64,000 nt of DNA from an uncultured Lachnospiraceae bacterium (GTDB lineage Bacteria; Bacillota; Clostridia; Lachnospirales; Lachnospiraceae), in the NCBI GenBank assembly GCA_910589105.1, contig CAJUST010000004.1:71936-135935 (forward strand). The letters are read 5' to 3'. Under the pieces are notes generated by a model, which saw only the letters and a program-made list of their open reading frames with translations, was not told where the DNA came from and did not search any database. The translations under genes were made by a program, and so were the position numbers. This document shows, in pieces, positions 1-9,588 of the stretch (the stretch's first letter is position 1; every line of letters begins with the position of its first letter).

Positions 1-1240
1 AGACGTCCACGGCTCCTCCTACCACTTCTCCAGCCCCCAATTCTTCCACCAACTGGCAGGCGCGGTTTATGGCAAGCATGGCGTTATTGGGATCAAGCCC
101 CTTCTCAAAAATGGAGGATGCATCGGTGCGCAGACCGATTTTTTTGCTGGATAGGCGGATATTCGTCCCGTCAAAACATGCCGCTTCAAATAGCATCGTC
201 TCTACTTTATCCGTAATCATGGAATTTTCACCGCCCATAATTCCGGCAATGCCTACGGCTTTTTCGGTATCGCAAATCATTAAGACCGTATCATCTAACG
301 CGCGTTCCTGCCCGTCTAATGTAACAAATGTCTCGCCTGCTTTTGCCCGTCTTACGATAATCTCTTTGCCGGCAATCGTATCCAAATCATACGCGTGCAT
401 GGGCTGTCCGTATTCTAACATCACATAATTCGTTATATCAACCAGATTATTAATCGGACGGATTCCATGCGCGGCAAGACGGCGCTGCATCCATTCCGGA
501 GACGGCGCAATTTTAATGTTTTTCACCGCCCTTGCCACATATCGGGAACACAAATCACTGTCTTTTACTGTAACCTTAATATAATCGCCTGCATCTTCAC
601 CATTTCCGGTTTTAGCCACAACAGGCGGCTGGAATTTTTTTTGAAACGTAGCCGCCGCTTCTCTGGCAATTCCAAGCACAGAAAAACAGTCCACACGGTT
701 TGAAGTGACTTCATACTCAATTACCGCATCATGCAGGCCTAAGACCTCCACTGCATCCGCTCCCACTTCCACTTCCGGCCCAAAAATATAGATTCCTAAT
801 TCCGGCGCGTTTGGATACATCTCTTTGCTTGAACCCAGTTCTTCAATGGAACACATCATGCCATTAGACTCTACTCCACGTAATTTCCCTTTTTTTATTT
901 TAATCCCTCCGGAAACTTTACTGCCGTCATGGCTTCCCGCTACCCTGCCGCCATTTAGGACAACTGGGACTTTATCCCCTTTTGCCACATTCGGAGCGCC
1001 CGTTACAATCTGGATTTCTTCGTCCCCGCCTATATCCACTTGACAGACGATGAGTTTATCCGCATCCGGATGCGGCTCTATCTTCTTTATCTGGCCTACT
1101 ACAATACGCTCCAGATCAGCGTCTAATTTTTCCGCCCCTTCCGTTTTCGTCCCAGAAAGCGTCATAGCGTCCATATATTCCTGAACCGTTACATTCAATT
1201 CCGGCACAAGCGCTTTAATCCATGCAAATGAAGTTTTCAT
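1..1240 (-). CDS. pheT: Phenylalanyl-tRNA synthetase beta subunit, partial (3' end outside window)
   Basis: Beta subunit of the heterotetrameric enzyme that charges tRNA-Phe in the cytoplasm. Only the first 413 codons are in the window; the gene runs off the left edge. The product begins MKTSFAWIKALVPE and shows the tRNA-binding OB domain at about residues 40-150 (PHPDADKL, IVTGAPNV, GVESNGMMCS) followed by the B3/B4 editing region with RTDASSIFEKGLD near residue 355. The start at 1240 is preceded by GGAGG about ten bases upstream. It lies 20 bp after pheS on the same strand and should share its T-box-controlled transcript. The family usually has about 800 residues, so roughly half is missing here for reasons of the window only. 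Confidence 0.97.
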   Translation of the reverse strand, partial: MKTSFAWIKALVPELNVTVQEYMDAMTLSGTKTEGAEKLDADLERIVVGQIKKIEPHPDADKLIVCQVDIGGDEEIQIVTGAPNVAKGDKVPVVLNGGRVAGSHDGSKVSGGIKIKKGKLRGVESNGMMCSIEELGSSKEMYPNAPELGIYIFGPEVEVGADAVEVLGLHDAVIEYEVTSNRVDCFSVLGIAREAAATFQKKFQPPVVAKTGNGEDAGDYIKVTVKDSDLCSRYVARAVKNIKIAPSPEWMQRRLAAHGIRPINNLVDITNYVMLEYGQPMHAYDLDTIAGKEIIVRRAKAGETFVTLDGQERALDDTVLMICDTEKAVGIAGIMGGENSMITDKVETMLFEAACFDGTNIRLSSKKIGLRTDASSIFEKGLDPNNAMLAINRACQLVEELGAGEVVGGAVDV

Positions 1241-1260
1241 CGTTTTCTTTTCCTCCCTTA

Positions 1261-2280
1261 TTAGAACTGTTTTAAAAATCTGTCGTCATTCTCATAGAGG
1301 AGACGCATATCGTCAATTTCATATTTCAACAACGCAATCCGCTCTAACCCAACGCCAAATGCAAAACCGGAATATTCCTCCGGATCGATGCCACTCATTT
1401 TAAGCACCCTAGGATGCACCATGCCACAACCCAAAATCTCTATCCAGCCGCTTCCTTTACAAAACCTGCATCCGCTGCCGCCGCATTTAAAACACGTCAT
1501 ATCCACTTCCGCGCTTGGTTCCGTAAACGGAAAATGATGCGGACGGAATTTCACTTTGGTGTCTTTTCCAAACAATTCCCTTACAAATTCTTCCAAGGTT
1601 CCTTTTAAATCCGCAAAAGTAATACGCTTGTCTATCACAAGCCCTTCAATCTGATGGAAGGACGGGGAATGCGTCGCATCCACTTCGTCAGAACGGAATA
1701 CCCTTCCCGGCGCAATCATACGGATTGGAAGCTTTCCTTTTTCCATCTCACGCACCTGAACCGGAGACGTCTGCGTGCGCAGGAGAATATCGTCATTAAT
1801 ATAAAACGTATCCTGTTCATCTTTCGCCGGATGGTTCGCCGGAATATTCAGCGCTTCAAAATTATAATAATCCAGTTCCACTTCCGGCCCTTCCACAACT
1901 TCATATCCCATACCCACAAAAATGCGTTCCACTTCTTCTAACGCAATCGTATTTGGATGCCTATGGCCCAGTTTATTTCTTTTGGCGGGAAGCGTTACGT
2001 CTATTACTTCCCTTTTCAAACGCATTTCCAGTTCTTTTGCTTCTAAAGCCGCTTTTGCCACTTCTAACTTTCGCTCAATTTCTCCTCTTGCCTCATTGAT
2101 TAACTGTCCAAATGCCGGACGATCCTGAGGAAGCAGCTCTTTCATGCTTTTCGAAATCGCCGTCAATTCTCCTTTTTTGCCTAAAATCGCAACTCTCGCT
2201 TCATTCAATTTTCCCAAATCATTCGATGATTCAATTTTTTTTATTGCTTCATCTTTGATTTTCTGCAATTTTTCCTTCAT
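1261..2280 (-). CDS. pheS: Phenylalanyl-tRNA synthetase alpha subunit
   Basis: Catalytic alpha subunit of phenylalanyl-tRNA synthetase, 339 residues, the normal family length. The N-terminal part is a helical tRNA-binding arm; the class II core from about residue 110 has the motifs GHRHPNT, FRSDEVDATHSPSFHQIEG (motif 2) and GFAFGVGLERIALLKY (motif 3). A four-cysteine CFKCGGSGCRFC segment inside the core is typical of clostridial PheS. Two adjacent ATG codons occur at 2283 and 2280; I chose 2280 because AAGGAG then sits about seven bases away. A longer reading frame starting at 2307 enters the leader and is not credible. It is the first gene of pheST and is preceded by a Phe-type T-box. Confidence 0.97.
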   Translation of the reverse strand: MKEKLQKIKDEAIKKIESSNDLGKLNEARVAILGKKGELTAISKSMKELLPQDRPAFGQLINEARGEIERKLEVAKAALEAKELEMRLKREVIDVTLPAKRNKLGHRHPNTIALEEVERIFVGMGYEVVEGPEVELDYYNFEALNIPANHPAKDEQDTFYINDDILLRTQTSPVQVREMEKGKLPIRMIAPGRVFRSDEVDATHSPSFHQIEGLVIDKRITFADLKGTLEEFVRELFGKDTKVKFRPHHFPFTEPSAEVDMTCFKCGGSGCRFCKGSGWIEILGCGMVHPRVLKMSGIDPEEYSGFAFGVGLERIALLKYEIDDMRLLYENDDRFLKQF

Positions 2281-2318
2281 CATATTTCTCCTTTTCCATT
2301 TCAGCATAAGAAAGCATT

Positions 2319-2562
2319 AAAAAGGAGTCCTCCATCCCGATAAGGGACGGAGAACTCCGCGATACCACCCTGATTCCTGAGAATCTCTCAGGCTCTCATT
2401 CTATGCGTAACGCGCACAAAACGTTATAGGCTACTCCTAAGGTTCACCTATACTGCTCCAGCGTGAACGTTCAGTTATTCCTTACATAAGGAAGCTTCCA
2501 GCCGACGTCTCCCTCTCTCTGTCATGTGTGAAAAAACCTACAAATCGCCTTCCCTGCATTTT
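2319..2562 (-). promoter_or_regulatory. T-box leader (predicted tRNA-Phe responsive) of pheST
   Basis: On the minus strand the sequence at 2357-2371 reads AGGGTGGTATCGCGG, the T-box antiterminator core. It is followed by a strong terminator stem (arms 2344-2358 and 2324-2338) and a T run at 2319-2323. The variable base of the TGGT bulge would pair with an A discriminator, as in tRNA-Phe. A candidate UUC specifier, followed by A, is at 2465-2467 within GAACGTTCACGC; this assignment is by position and not by a full fold. The leader lies directly upstream of pheS, which fits uncharged tRNA-Phe promoting readthrough. Confidence 0.9.
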
Positions 2563-2567
2563 TTAAC

Positions 2568-2596
2568 ATAATAGCATAGCATTTCCGGAAATGCAA
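2568..2596 (-). promoter_or_regulatory. Sigma-A-type promoter of the pheST T-box transcript
   Basis: Minus-strand TTGCAT (2591-2596) and TATTAT (2568-2573) are separated by 17 bp, giving a start near 2562, the 5' end of the T-box leader. The promoter lies just past the stop codon of the large surface-protein gene, for which no separate terminator is visible; the T-box terminator may also stop that upstream transcript. Confidence 0.7.
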
Positions 2597-2604
2597 CTAA
2601 AAAA

Positions 2605-5600
2605 TTATTTCTGTTTTATGCTTGCCTTCTTGCTGATTCCTTTCTTTACAAGTTCCTTTTTAAACTTTTTAAATGCGCTTTTCTTCATTTTCTTTGAAAC
2701 TACAACTTTACATTTCTTAGATGCAGTTCCCTTAAACGCTTTTGAACCAAGTTTCGGGGCTTTTGCTCCCATAAATTTAATATTCTTTAACTTTTTACAG
2801 TTGAAAAACGCTTTCGAGCCAATATTCTTTACATTTTCTCCAATTACAACGCTTGTAAGCTTACTTGCCTTCTGGAATACCTTCGCATTTATTGCCGTAA
2901 CTTTAAATTTATAACCGTCAATTTCCACTGTAGAAGGAATTGTAATCTTCTTTGCGCCTTTTTTCGTTAGTTTTACCGCTTTTACTGTTCCATTTGTCGC
3001 ATGGGATGCCGTCACCTGATAAAGCACATCGCCATACGGCTGTGTTCTGTTTACCGCAGGAACTGCAGGCGCAGAAGGGGTTTTCTTTGGCTCTGGCGTC
3101 CATTTCGCCCACAAGTCATAATTTTGCCTAATTGGCGTGTTAAAATTAAACTTAACTGTCAGTTTCGACGTCGTATACCATCCCGCAAACAAATAGCCCT
3201 TTCTTGTTGTTTTCGGCTCCGAAATTTTTGTCCCTTCCAGTATATTCGTTTTCGCCGCTACAGGCGCGCCGCCATTAGAATGGAACGTAACGCTGTATTT
3301 CTTTTTCACAGATGAATTCGTTTTTTCCACCAATTCTGCCTTTAAAATAGCTTCTAAAGCCGCTTCTATCTGTTCCAATGTCGCTTCGCCGTTTTCCAGA
3401 AGTTCTTTCGCTGCAAAAATTGCCGTTTCTAATTTCTTTACGGAATCTTCCGTATACTTGCCGGAATCGCTGAGTTTTTCTTCAGAAGAAGCGATTGCAT
3501 TTGTAAGTTCTATCCGTTTCGCCTCTAATTTTGTTACCAGTTTTAACTCTTTCAGGCTTTCCAGTTTTTCTTCCAACTCTTTTAATGTAGCGTTCTTATT
3601 GTTTGCGAGCCACTCTTTTGCGCTTGCTACAGCTTGTTTTAACGCCTCAATAGATTCTTCCGTATAATCAGTTTCCACGCCTTCTTCCGGCAGAAGTTTT
3701 TCTAATTCCTGAATTAACACTTCAATTTCTATCCGTTTATGCTCTTCCTCTGTAAGCTGCATCTTACTCTCCAAATCTGACAGAGCGCTTTCTAATTCTT
3801 CAAGCGTGGCATTCTCTTTATCCAAAAGTAACATTGCAGAATCAACCGACTCTCTTAATGCATCCAAATCTAAATCATCTTTGCCTTCCGGATGCTCTAT
3901 CAGCCAAGTCGCTTTGTCTATAGCTTTTCTTAGCTCCTCTTTCTTCGCATCTACTTTTGTCACAAGCTGTACTTTCTTTAGATCTTTGAGGGCTTCTTTC
4001 AATTCTTCCGCCGATGCGTCTGTTTTGTCAAGAACAGCCTTTGCCGTCTTTATGGCATCTTCAAGTTCTTTGACAGATTCGTCCGTATACAACTCACTCT
4101 CCTGTTGAAGTTTATCTTCCAGTTCCTGAATTTTATTTCTGAGTTCCACTCTCGCCGCATCTTCCTCTTTTATATCGAGTTTATCTCCAAGATCCTGTAT
4201 CGCTTCATTTAAACTTTCTAATGTTACATCCTCTTGTTCTAATAATGGTTTTACTCTATCTACAATTTCTTTCAACGCATCTAAATAATCTGCATCAAAT
4301 TCTGACGGTCGGCTGATTTGATCCTCTGCAGCCTGCAGCATTTTCGCCAGCTCATTCTTTGCAGCCTGAACCTTTGTCACAGGTTCCACTTTTGTCAGAT
4401 CCTCCAGCGCTTTTGTTAATTCCGAAAGATCTGCATCTGATTTTGCAAGAACTTTTTCTGCCGCATCCACTGCCGCCTCTAAGCTTTCTATAGAATTATC
4501 TGTATAATCATTCCGATTCTGTATGATTTCTTTTGCCGCATTTACCGCATTTTGAAGTTCCGTTCTTTTTGCATCCACTTTCGTCACTAACTGCGCTCCG
4601 GTAAGCGCCTGCAATGCCTCCTCCACTTCAGTTAAGCTTGCATCCGCCTTTTCCATAACTTCTTTTGCAGCATCTACTTTTTCCTGCAATTCTGCGACTG
4701 AACTCTCCGTATAATCCCCGCTGCTAATTTTTTGCTCCGCTGCTGCGATCTCTGTCTGCAGATCTTCTTTCTTCGCCTCTACTTTTGTCACCAACAAAAC
4801 AGCCTGAACTTCTGCTATCTTAGCATCTAACTGTTCTATTGTAACGTCAGCCTGCTCTAAAAGAGTCTTTGCCACATCCAATGCATCCTGTAACTCTTGA
4901 ATGGATTCTTCTGTATATGTCTCCGCTTCTTCTTGAATAAGTTCTTCCTTTTCACGAATTAAACTCCGCAGTTCTTTTTTCTTCTGAGCTAATGGAGACA
5001 AAACAAGAGCTTCCTTCGCTGAACAAAAATCAGCATATGCTCTGTCTACTTCCGCCTGCGTCGCATCCGCTTTCTGCAAAATCGTATTTGCCGCATTTTT
5101 TGCGGAAGTGAACCCTTCCACTCCATCAGAATAATCAGACATATCCAAATCAGCCGCTGCGTTTATTGCCGCCTTTAAGTCAGATAAATCTACAAGCCCC
5201 CTCAATGCCAAGTTTAAGTTTTCAAGAGCCGTTTCTGCCGCTTCTTTCGTTAAAGCGTCATTTGCAATCGCCGTATTTACTGCTGTGACAGCGTTTTCAA
5301 ATGCAGTTTTACTAGCTGTGGTACAGTCTGCTAAAAATTCATCGCTTGGCCGTTCTTGCGCTGCTGCGCGCAATACACGAAGATCCGCCAATGCCTTCAT
5401 CGCTTCTTCCACTGCTTTTGCAGCATTTACTTTTTGAGCGTCATCTGCGCTCTCCTCAAGATTTTTCGCTGTATTTAAAGCTGTCTGGAGCGCATCAAAT
5501 CCATTTTTGGCATAATCCGCAGCGTTTAATTGTTCTGCGCTTCTAATTGCCTCATTTAATCTGCTTTCAACCGTCTTTTCACATAAACCTTCCGCTGCAT

Positions 5601-8600
5601 TTTGCACTCTTTCTAAAGATGAATAATATTCTTCCGCAGTAGCATCTGTTTTATCTGCCATCTTCTTTGCCGCTTCTAATGCGTTTGCAAACACATTCCA
5701 ACTCAATTCGGTATACAAGCCCGAATCATAGTTTTCATATGCAGCTAATGCAGTTTTCAACTCGTCTGCCGTATACTGAAATACTTTATGCAGATTTAAT
5801 TCTGCAATAGATGCATGAACGCCTGTATTATCTCCTATAGCGGCATGAATTTGTATTTTTACTTCTTTTGCTGTAACCGGTTCAAAAACAGCCGTTTTTT
5901 TACTTGCATCTGACGCCCATTCTCCATGGCTGACTACTGTTTCTTTAGAGTTATCCTCTTTGGTTACTTCAATGCTATACTCAGTAATCCGGCCATTCAC
6001 TCCAACCTGCCTTGGCAGACAGGTCAATTTGCAAATTTCTTGCGGTTGATCCAAAACCACTTTAAACCAATGGTGCTCATCCGTAATTTCCAGGTCATTG
6101 CCATAATTACTGTGCCAATATGTATTATCATTGCCGTCAATCGCAAAAGTTACCGGACCTTCTACGCCGGCTGTCCCAGCAGCGGAACATGCCGAAGCCG
6201 TCATACTATCCTGCGCAACTTTATCGCTTCCGTCCTGTATTTCCGTTTTCGCATCTGTTACTTTCACATACTCGATCTGTCCTTTAAAACTTTTCGTATT
6301 GCTTCCAATCCGCCCTAGAGGAATCATGCTGGTCGCCACTTTCGTAATTCCTTCTTTGGCAAGTTTTTCACTTAGTTCTATTTCCTCATGGTTGAAATAA
6401 CGGATATCAGGATTATTATTACTTGAAATCACTACTGTGCTTTGGCCTTTTTGGGTTGTTGCCAAAGTTCCATCTTCATTATAATGCTTATTGTCAATCA
6501 ACTCCCCATCTACATATAACTCAACAGAGTCTTTTCCACTGCGAAATTCAAGCTCTACCCACTTATTGTCCGGAAGCGTGTAATTAAAGGAATAATCATA
6601 CCCTTCTCTTGAAAAGCCGACATTCCCTGTAATCTTTTGCGCGGCTTTAAAGGAATACGTTCCATTTATCCCAAATACATCTTTCGACTCACAGAGAATT
6701 TGTTCTCCTGTTGCGCCCGCGTCTTTCTTCACCTTCATCTTCAAGACTGCATTTGATCCAATCATATTCAACGGCGTTTCCACATAACTGTTTTCGCCCA
6801 TTAAACGAAGCGCCATTGTATCCTCGCCCGTAGAAATCAGCTCTATATTATTCTTATTTGTCAAGTGATTTTCATTAACACTGGAATCTTTCATTAAGGT
6901 CTCATCAAATGAGTAATCCGCTATCGTGGAAGACGTATGCGCAACTTCTCCAAAGACAGAAGTGCCCGGAGCTGTTCCCATCTCGTCTGCAACTGATTTG
7001 AATGCCGAATAATCCCTAGATCCAGAAGCATTTTTGTAATCTTCCGCTTCTCCCCATAGTTTTGCGCAATAAGCAGAAAGAGGCTGATAAAAACGATCAA
7101 AAGAATCATACTGGGAAATGCCGTTTGCGCGGGTATCTATGCTGTCATGCCAAATTGCGTAACAACCGCCTAACATCTGATCATCGCCCGGATTTGCGGT
7201 AAAATCGTTAATCACATTTGGCTGCCAGTTATTATAGATACTGCTTGCATTAATATAATCATTGTAATATCCAGCGGCAGGCACGATATAGTTTGGCCCC
7301 TCTAATGTGTTAATTAAATCGAATCCCATATCGTACATATTTTTCGGATTTGCATATCCCGTATTCCAAATATTTAGCTGAACGTCCTTTGAACGAACCG
7401 GAGTCGCGCCTGATTTATTTGAAAGACTGCCCCACATACGCACTGTCCTTCCGCTTTCCTGAACAAACTCAATCATTCTATCCGAAAATTCACGGAAATA
7501 TTCAATTCCGGCCTGTCCTGCCACCCCATGGTACTCATCTGTTCCAATATGGATTATCGTGTCTTCATCAAAGACCGGATCATCGCCTTCAAAATATTCG
7601 TTCCAGATTCTCTCCACAATCTCCATTGCCTTATCCATATCCGTTAAGTCTATCTCATCAATGCGGTAACGGCCTTTTTGTCCATTAAGGGTATTTTTCG
7701 ACATGATCTCCGTAAATGCCTTTGTAAAAGGCAGCGCATGCGCCGGCATGTCAAACTCCGGAATAATTTCCACGCCACTTACCCTGCTGTCCTTTACAAA
7801 CTGCCGAAATTCATCTTTTGTATAATATACGTCTTCTGCTGTAGCTGATTTTCCTGTCTCACTTCCTTTTACAGTAGATTCCAAACGAAAACCTGCATAC
7901 GCTTCTTCAATAGCCGTTTCTTCGTCAGGATAATCTTCAAGGAAGATCAGGTTATCACTCAAGTGCATTTGAAGATTATTCATTTTGTACCATGACATAT
8001 TCTTCATAAAATCATACAACGCATCTAATGTAAATGGTTTCCGTCCTACGTCAAAGCTGAATCCACGGACTTCATATTTCGGATAATCCCGCATGATGCC
8101 TTTTGGAATTACGCCATTTTTCTGTTTTATGATTTGAAGAATCGTCCTCGTTGCCCAATACGCTCCCGTTGACTGCGCAGCTTCCACAAAAACTGCGTCT
8201 TCAATACTCATAGTATATCCTTCTTTTCCAAGTTCTGGCTGATCTGCCGACAAAGCAAAATAAAAATCACCCATCTTGGCGTCTGCCTTTGTCCCTGAAA
8301 CAACCTGAATGTCCCATCCTGTAATCGTTTTATAATCCTCAGCAAAAACGCCTGCCATTTCAGAAAGCTCATTCCCCCCTCCTACTACAATTTTGCTGGC
8401 AGAGTTTGCAAGAAAATCTCCTGACGTTCCATGCCATTCCTGTAATTCAGGGATCACAGCCGGTTTTGGATTTGCGCCCTCCCCTGCTGTATATTTTCCC
8501 GGAACTGTAATAGAAAACTCCTGTGAATTTGCTTTCGAACCGTTTTCTTCAGATTCACTTACGGGACAAACCACCTCAAAAACGCCTTTGACCACTTTGT

Positions 8601-9318
8601 CCGCTACAGGTTGATAAATCGTCCCATCATCAGCAATGACCTGCTCATAATCCGCGCAAAAACGTATCTCCACCCCTTCCGGCGCCGTTGGCATTATAAG
8701 GCTGCCGCCATCAGTTGAAATGGAAGCTTCTCTAATGCTTTCTGCTATTTTCTGCGCTTCACTTCTGCTATCCGGAATCTCTCCTGAAAAAACTTCAATT
8801 TCATACATGGAAGCTGTTTTATAATTATCCTCGCTTGTGTCCTCGCCCTGTCCCTGTATCGTCCCAATCGTCACTCGTATAAATTTAGCCGTAACAGCCT
8901 CCTCTAAAGCAATGATTTCATCCCTGACTGTCGGGAAACTTTCATTCGAATAGATTTCTTGCGCTGACGTCCAATCACTTCCATCGTTTGATATCTGCAC
9001 TTTATAATTTTTAATATTTTTGCGTTCCCAATAAATCACAATATTTTTTATTGTCTTTGGTTCGTTCCACGCAAGCTGTATCCATTCCGGTCCATCTGAA
9101 AGAGCGGAACCCCACCTTGAACTTCTGCTTGTTTTGTCACCATCCACTACAAGCTCTGCCCTTACAGTAGCGGCCTCTTGGCTTGATGCTGTCGCTGTCG
9201 CAGAACGGGCAATATTTTCTTCCGCTTTTACATCTGCCGCCGGAAACTGCACTGCCCCAAATGCCATACAAAACGCAAGCATATAAGCTCCCAGCCTTTT
9301 GAATTTCCTGCCTAACAT
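2605..9318 (-). CDS. Large secreted GH20 hexosaminidase with discoidin, LamG, FIVAR, InlB-type and LRR modules
   Basis: A 2237-residue exported glycosidase expected to remove N-acetylhexosamine (or lacto-N-biose-type) units from host glycans. The start at 9318 has GGAGGATACAAAATT in front and gives a signal peptide ending near PAADVKAEE. Order of modules: F5/8 type C (discoidin) about 35-180; GH20b and GH20 catalytic domain about 320-740 with EIIPEFDMPAHALPF and the catalytic Asp594-Glu595 pair in IHIGTDEYHG; concanavalin/LamG-like about 800-1010; second F5/8C about 1020-1170; a series of roughly a dozen FIVAR repeats about 1180-1995 (recurring LVTKVDAKKEEL); InlB B-repeat about 2005-2075 (FAGWYTT); BspA-type LRR about 2105-2205; a very Lys-rich end. 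No LPXTG motif was seen. Exact substrate (hexosaminidase versus lacto-N-biosidase) cannot be told from sequence alone. Confidence 0.93.
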   Translation of the reverse strand: MLGRKFKRLGAYMLAFCMAFGAVQFPAADVKAEENIARSATATASSQEAATVRAELVVDGDKTSRSSRWGSALSDGPEWIQLAWNEPKTIKNIVIYWERKNIKNYKVQISNDGSDWTSAQEIYSNESFPTVRDEIIALEEAVTAKFIRVTIGTIQGQGEDTSEDNYKTASMYEIEVFSGEIPDSRSEAQKIAESIREASISTDGGSLIMPTAPEGVEIRFCADYEQVIADDGTIYQPVADKVVKGVFEVVCPVSESEENGSKANSQEFSITVPGKYTAGEGANPKPAVIPELQEWHGTSGDFLANSASKIVVGGGNELSEMAGVFAEDYKTITGWDIQVVSGTKADAKMGDFYFALSADQPELGKEGYTMSIEDAVFVEAAQSTGAYWATRTILQIIKQKNGVIPKGIMRDYPKYEVRGFSFDVGRKPFTLDALYDFMKNMSWYKMNNLQMHLSDNLIFLEDYPDEETAIEEAYAGFRLESTVKGSETGKSATAEDVYYTKDEFRQFVKDSRVSGVEIIPEFDMPAHALPFTKAFTEIMSKNTLNGQKGRYRIDEIDLTDMDKAMEIVERIWNEYFEGDDPVFDEDTIIHIGTDEYHGVAGQAGIEYFREFSDRMIEFVQESGRTVRMWGSLSNKSGATPVRSKDVQLNIWNTGYANPKNMYDMGFDLINTLEGPNYIVPAAGYYNDYINASSIYNNWQPNVINDFTANPGDDQMLGGCYAIWHDSIDTRANGISQYDSFDRFYQPLSAYCAKLWGEAEDYKNASGSRDYSAFKSVADEMGTAPGTSVFGEVAHTSSTIADYSFDETLMKDSSVNENHLTNKNNIELISTGEDTMALRLMGENSYVETPLNMIGSNAVLKMKVKKDAGATGEQILCESKDVFGINGTYSFKAAQKITGNVGFSREGYDYSFNYTLPDNKWVELEFRSGKDSVELYVDGELIDNKHYNEDGTLATTQKGQSTVVISSNNNPDIRYFNHEEIELSEKLAKEGITKVATSMIPLGRIGSNTKSFKGQIEYVKVTDAKTEIQDGSDKVAQDSMTASACSAAGTAGVEGPVTFAIDGNDNTYWHSNYGNDLEITDEHHWFKVVLDQPQEICKLTCLPRQVGVNGRITEYSIEVTKEDNSKETVVSHGEWASDASKKTAVFEPVTAKEVKIQIHAAIGDNTGVHASIAELNLHKVFQYTADELKTALAAYENYDSGLYTELSWNVFANALEAAKKMADKTDATAEEYYSSLERVQNAAEGLCEKTVESRLNEAIRSAEQLNAADYAKNGFDALQTALNTAKNLEESADDAQKVNAAKAVEEAMKALADLRVLRAAAQERPSDEFLADCTTASKTAFENAVTAVNTAIANDALTKEAAETALENLNLALRGLVDLSDLKAAINAAADLDMSDYSDGVEGFTSAKNAANTILQKADATQAEVDRAYADFCSAKEALVLSPLAQKKKELRSLIREKEELIQEEAETYTEESIQELQDALDVAKTLLEQADVTIEQLDAKIAEVQAVLLVTKVEAKKEDLQTEIAAAEQKISSGDYTESSVAELQEKVDAAKEVMEKADASLTEVEEALQALTGAQLVTKVDAKRTELQNAVNAAKEIIQNRNDYTDNSIESLEAAVDAAEKVLAKSDADLSELTKALEDLTKVEPVTKVQAAKNELAKMLQAAEDQISRPSEFDADYLDALKEIVDRVKPLLEQEDVTLESLNEAIQDLGDKLDIKEEDAARVELRNKIQELEDKLQQESELYTDESVKELEDAIKTAKAVLDKTDASAEELKEALKDLKKVQLVTKVDAKKEELRKAIDKATWLIEHPEGKDDLDLDALRESVDSAMLLLDKENATLEELESALSDLESKMQLTEEEHKRIEIEVLIQELEKLLPEEGVETDYTEESIEALKQAVASAKEWLANNKNATLKELEEKLESLKELKLVTKLEAKRIELTNAIASSEEKLSDSGKYTEDSVKKLETAIFAAKELLENGEATLEQIEAALEAILKAELVEKTNSSVKKKYSVTFHSNGGAPVAAKTNILEGTKISEPKTTRKGYLFAGWYTTSKLTVKFNFNTPIRQNYDLWAKWTPEPKKTPSAPAVPAVNRTQPYGDVLYQVTASHATNGTVKAVKLTKKGAKKITIPSTVEIDGYKFKVTAINAKVFQKASKLTSVVIGENVKNIGSKAFFNCKKLKNIKFMGAKAPKLGSKAFKGTASKKCKVVVSKKMKKSAFKKFKKELVKKGISKKASIKQK

Positions 9319-9470
9319 AATTTTGTATCCTCCCTCCACTGAAATTGCGCCCTCAAACCTCCCCCGCCTTTGAACATATGCCTGCAATTTTTATAGATCT
9401 GCCGATTGCCACGCCAAATTGCCGGACTCAAAAGAGATTTCAGCCGCACATAACGTCATTAAACAAATCA

Positions 9471-9499
9471 ATTATATCACAATCATCTAAAAAATACAA
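9471..9499 (-). promoter_or_regulatory. Sigma-A-type promoter of the GH20 surface protein
   Basis: Minus-strand TTGTAT (9494-9499) and a consensus TATAAT (9471-9476) are spaced by 17 bp. The start would be near 9464, leaving an untranslated leader of about 145 bases before the ATG at 9318. This is the only good promoter seen in the 9319-9588 gap. Confidence 0.65.
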
Positions 9500-9588
9500 T
9501 TATGCAGCCCTATTTTTGTGCAATTTTCCTTGCATTTTTCTATTTCATATATTACGTCCATTTCCGCAACGCCATCTTCCCGCCGCTT

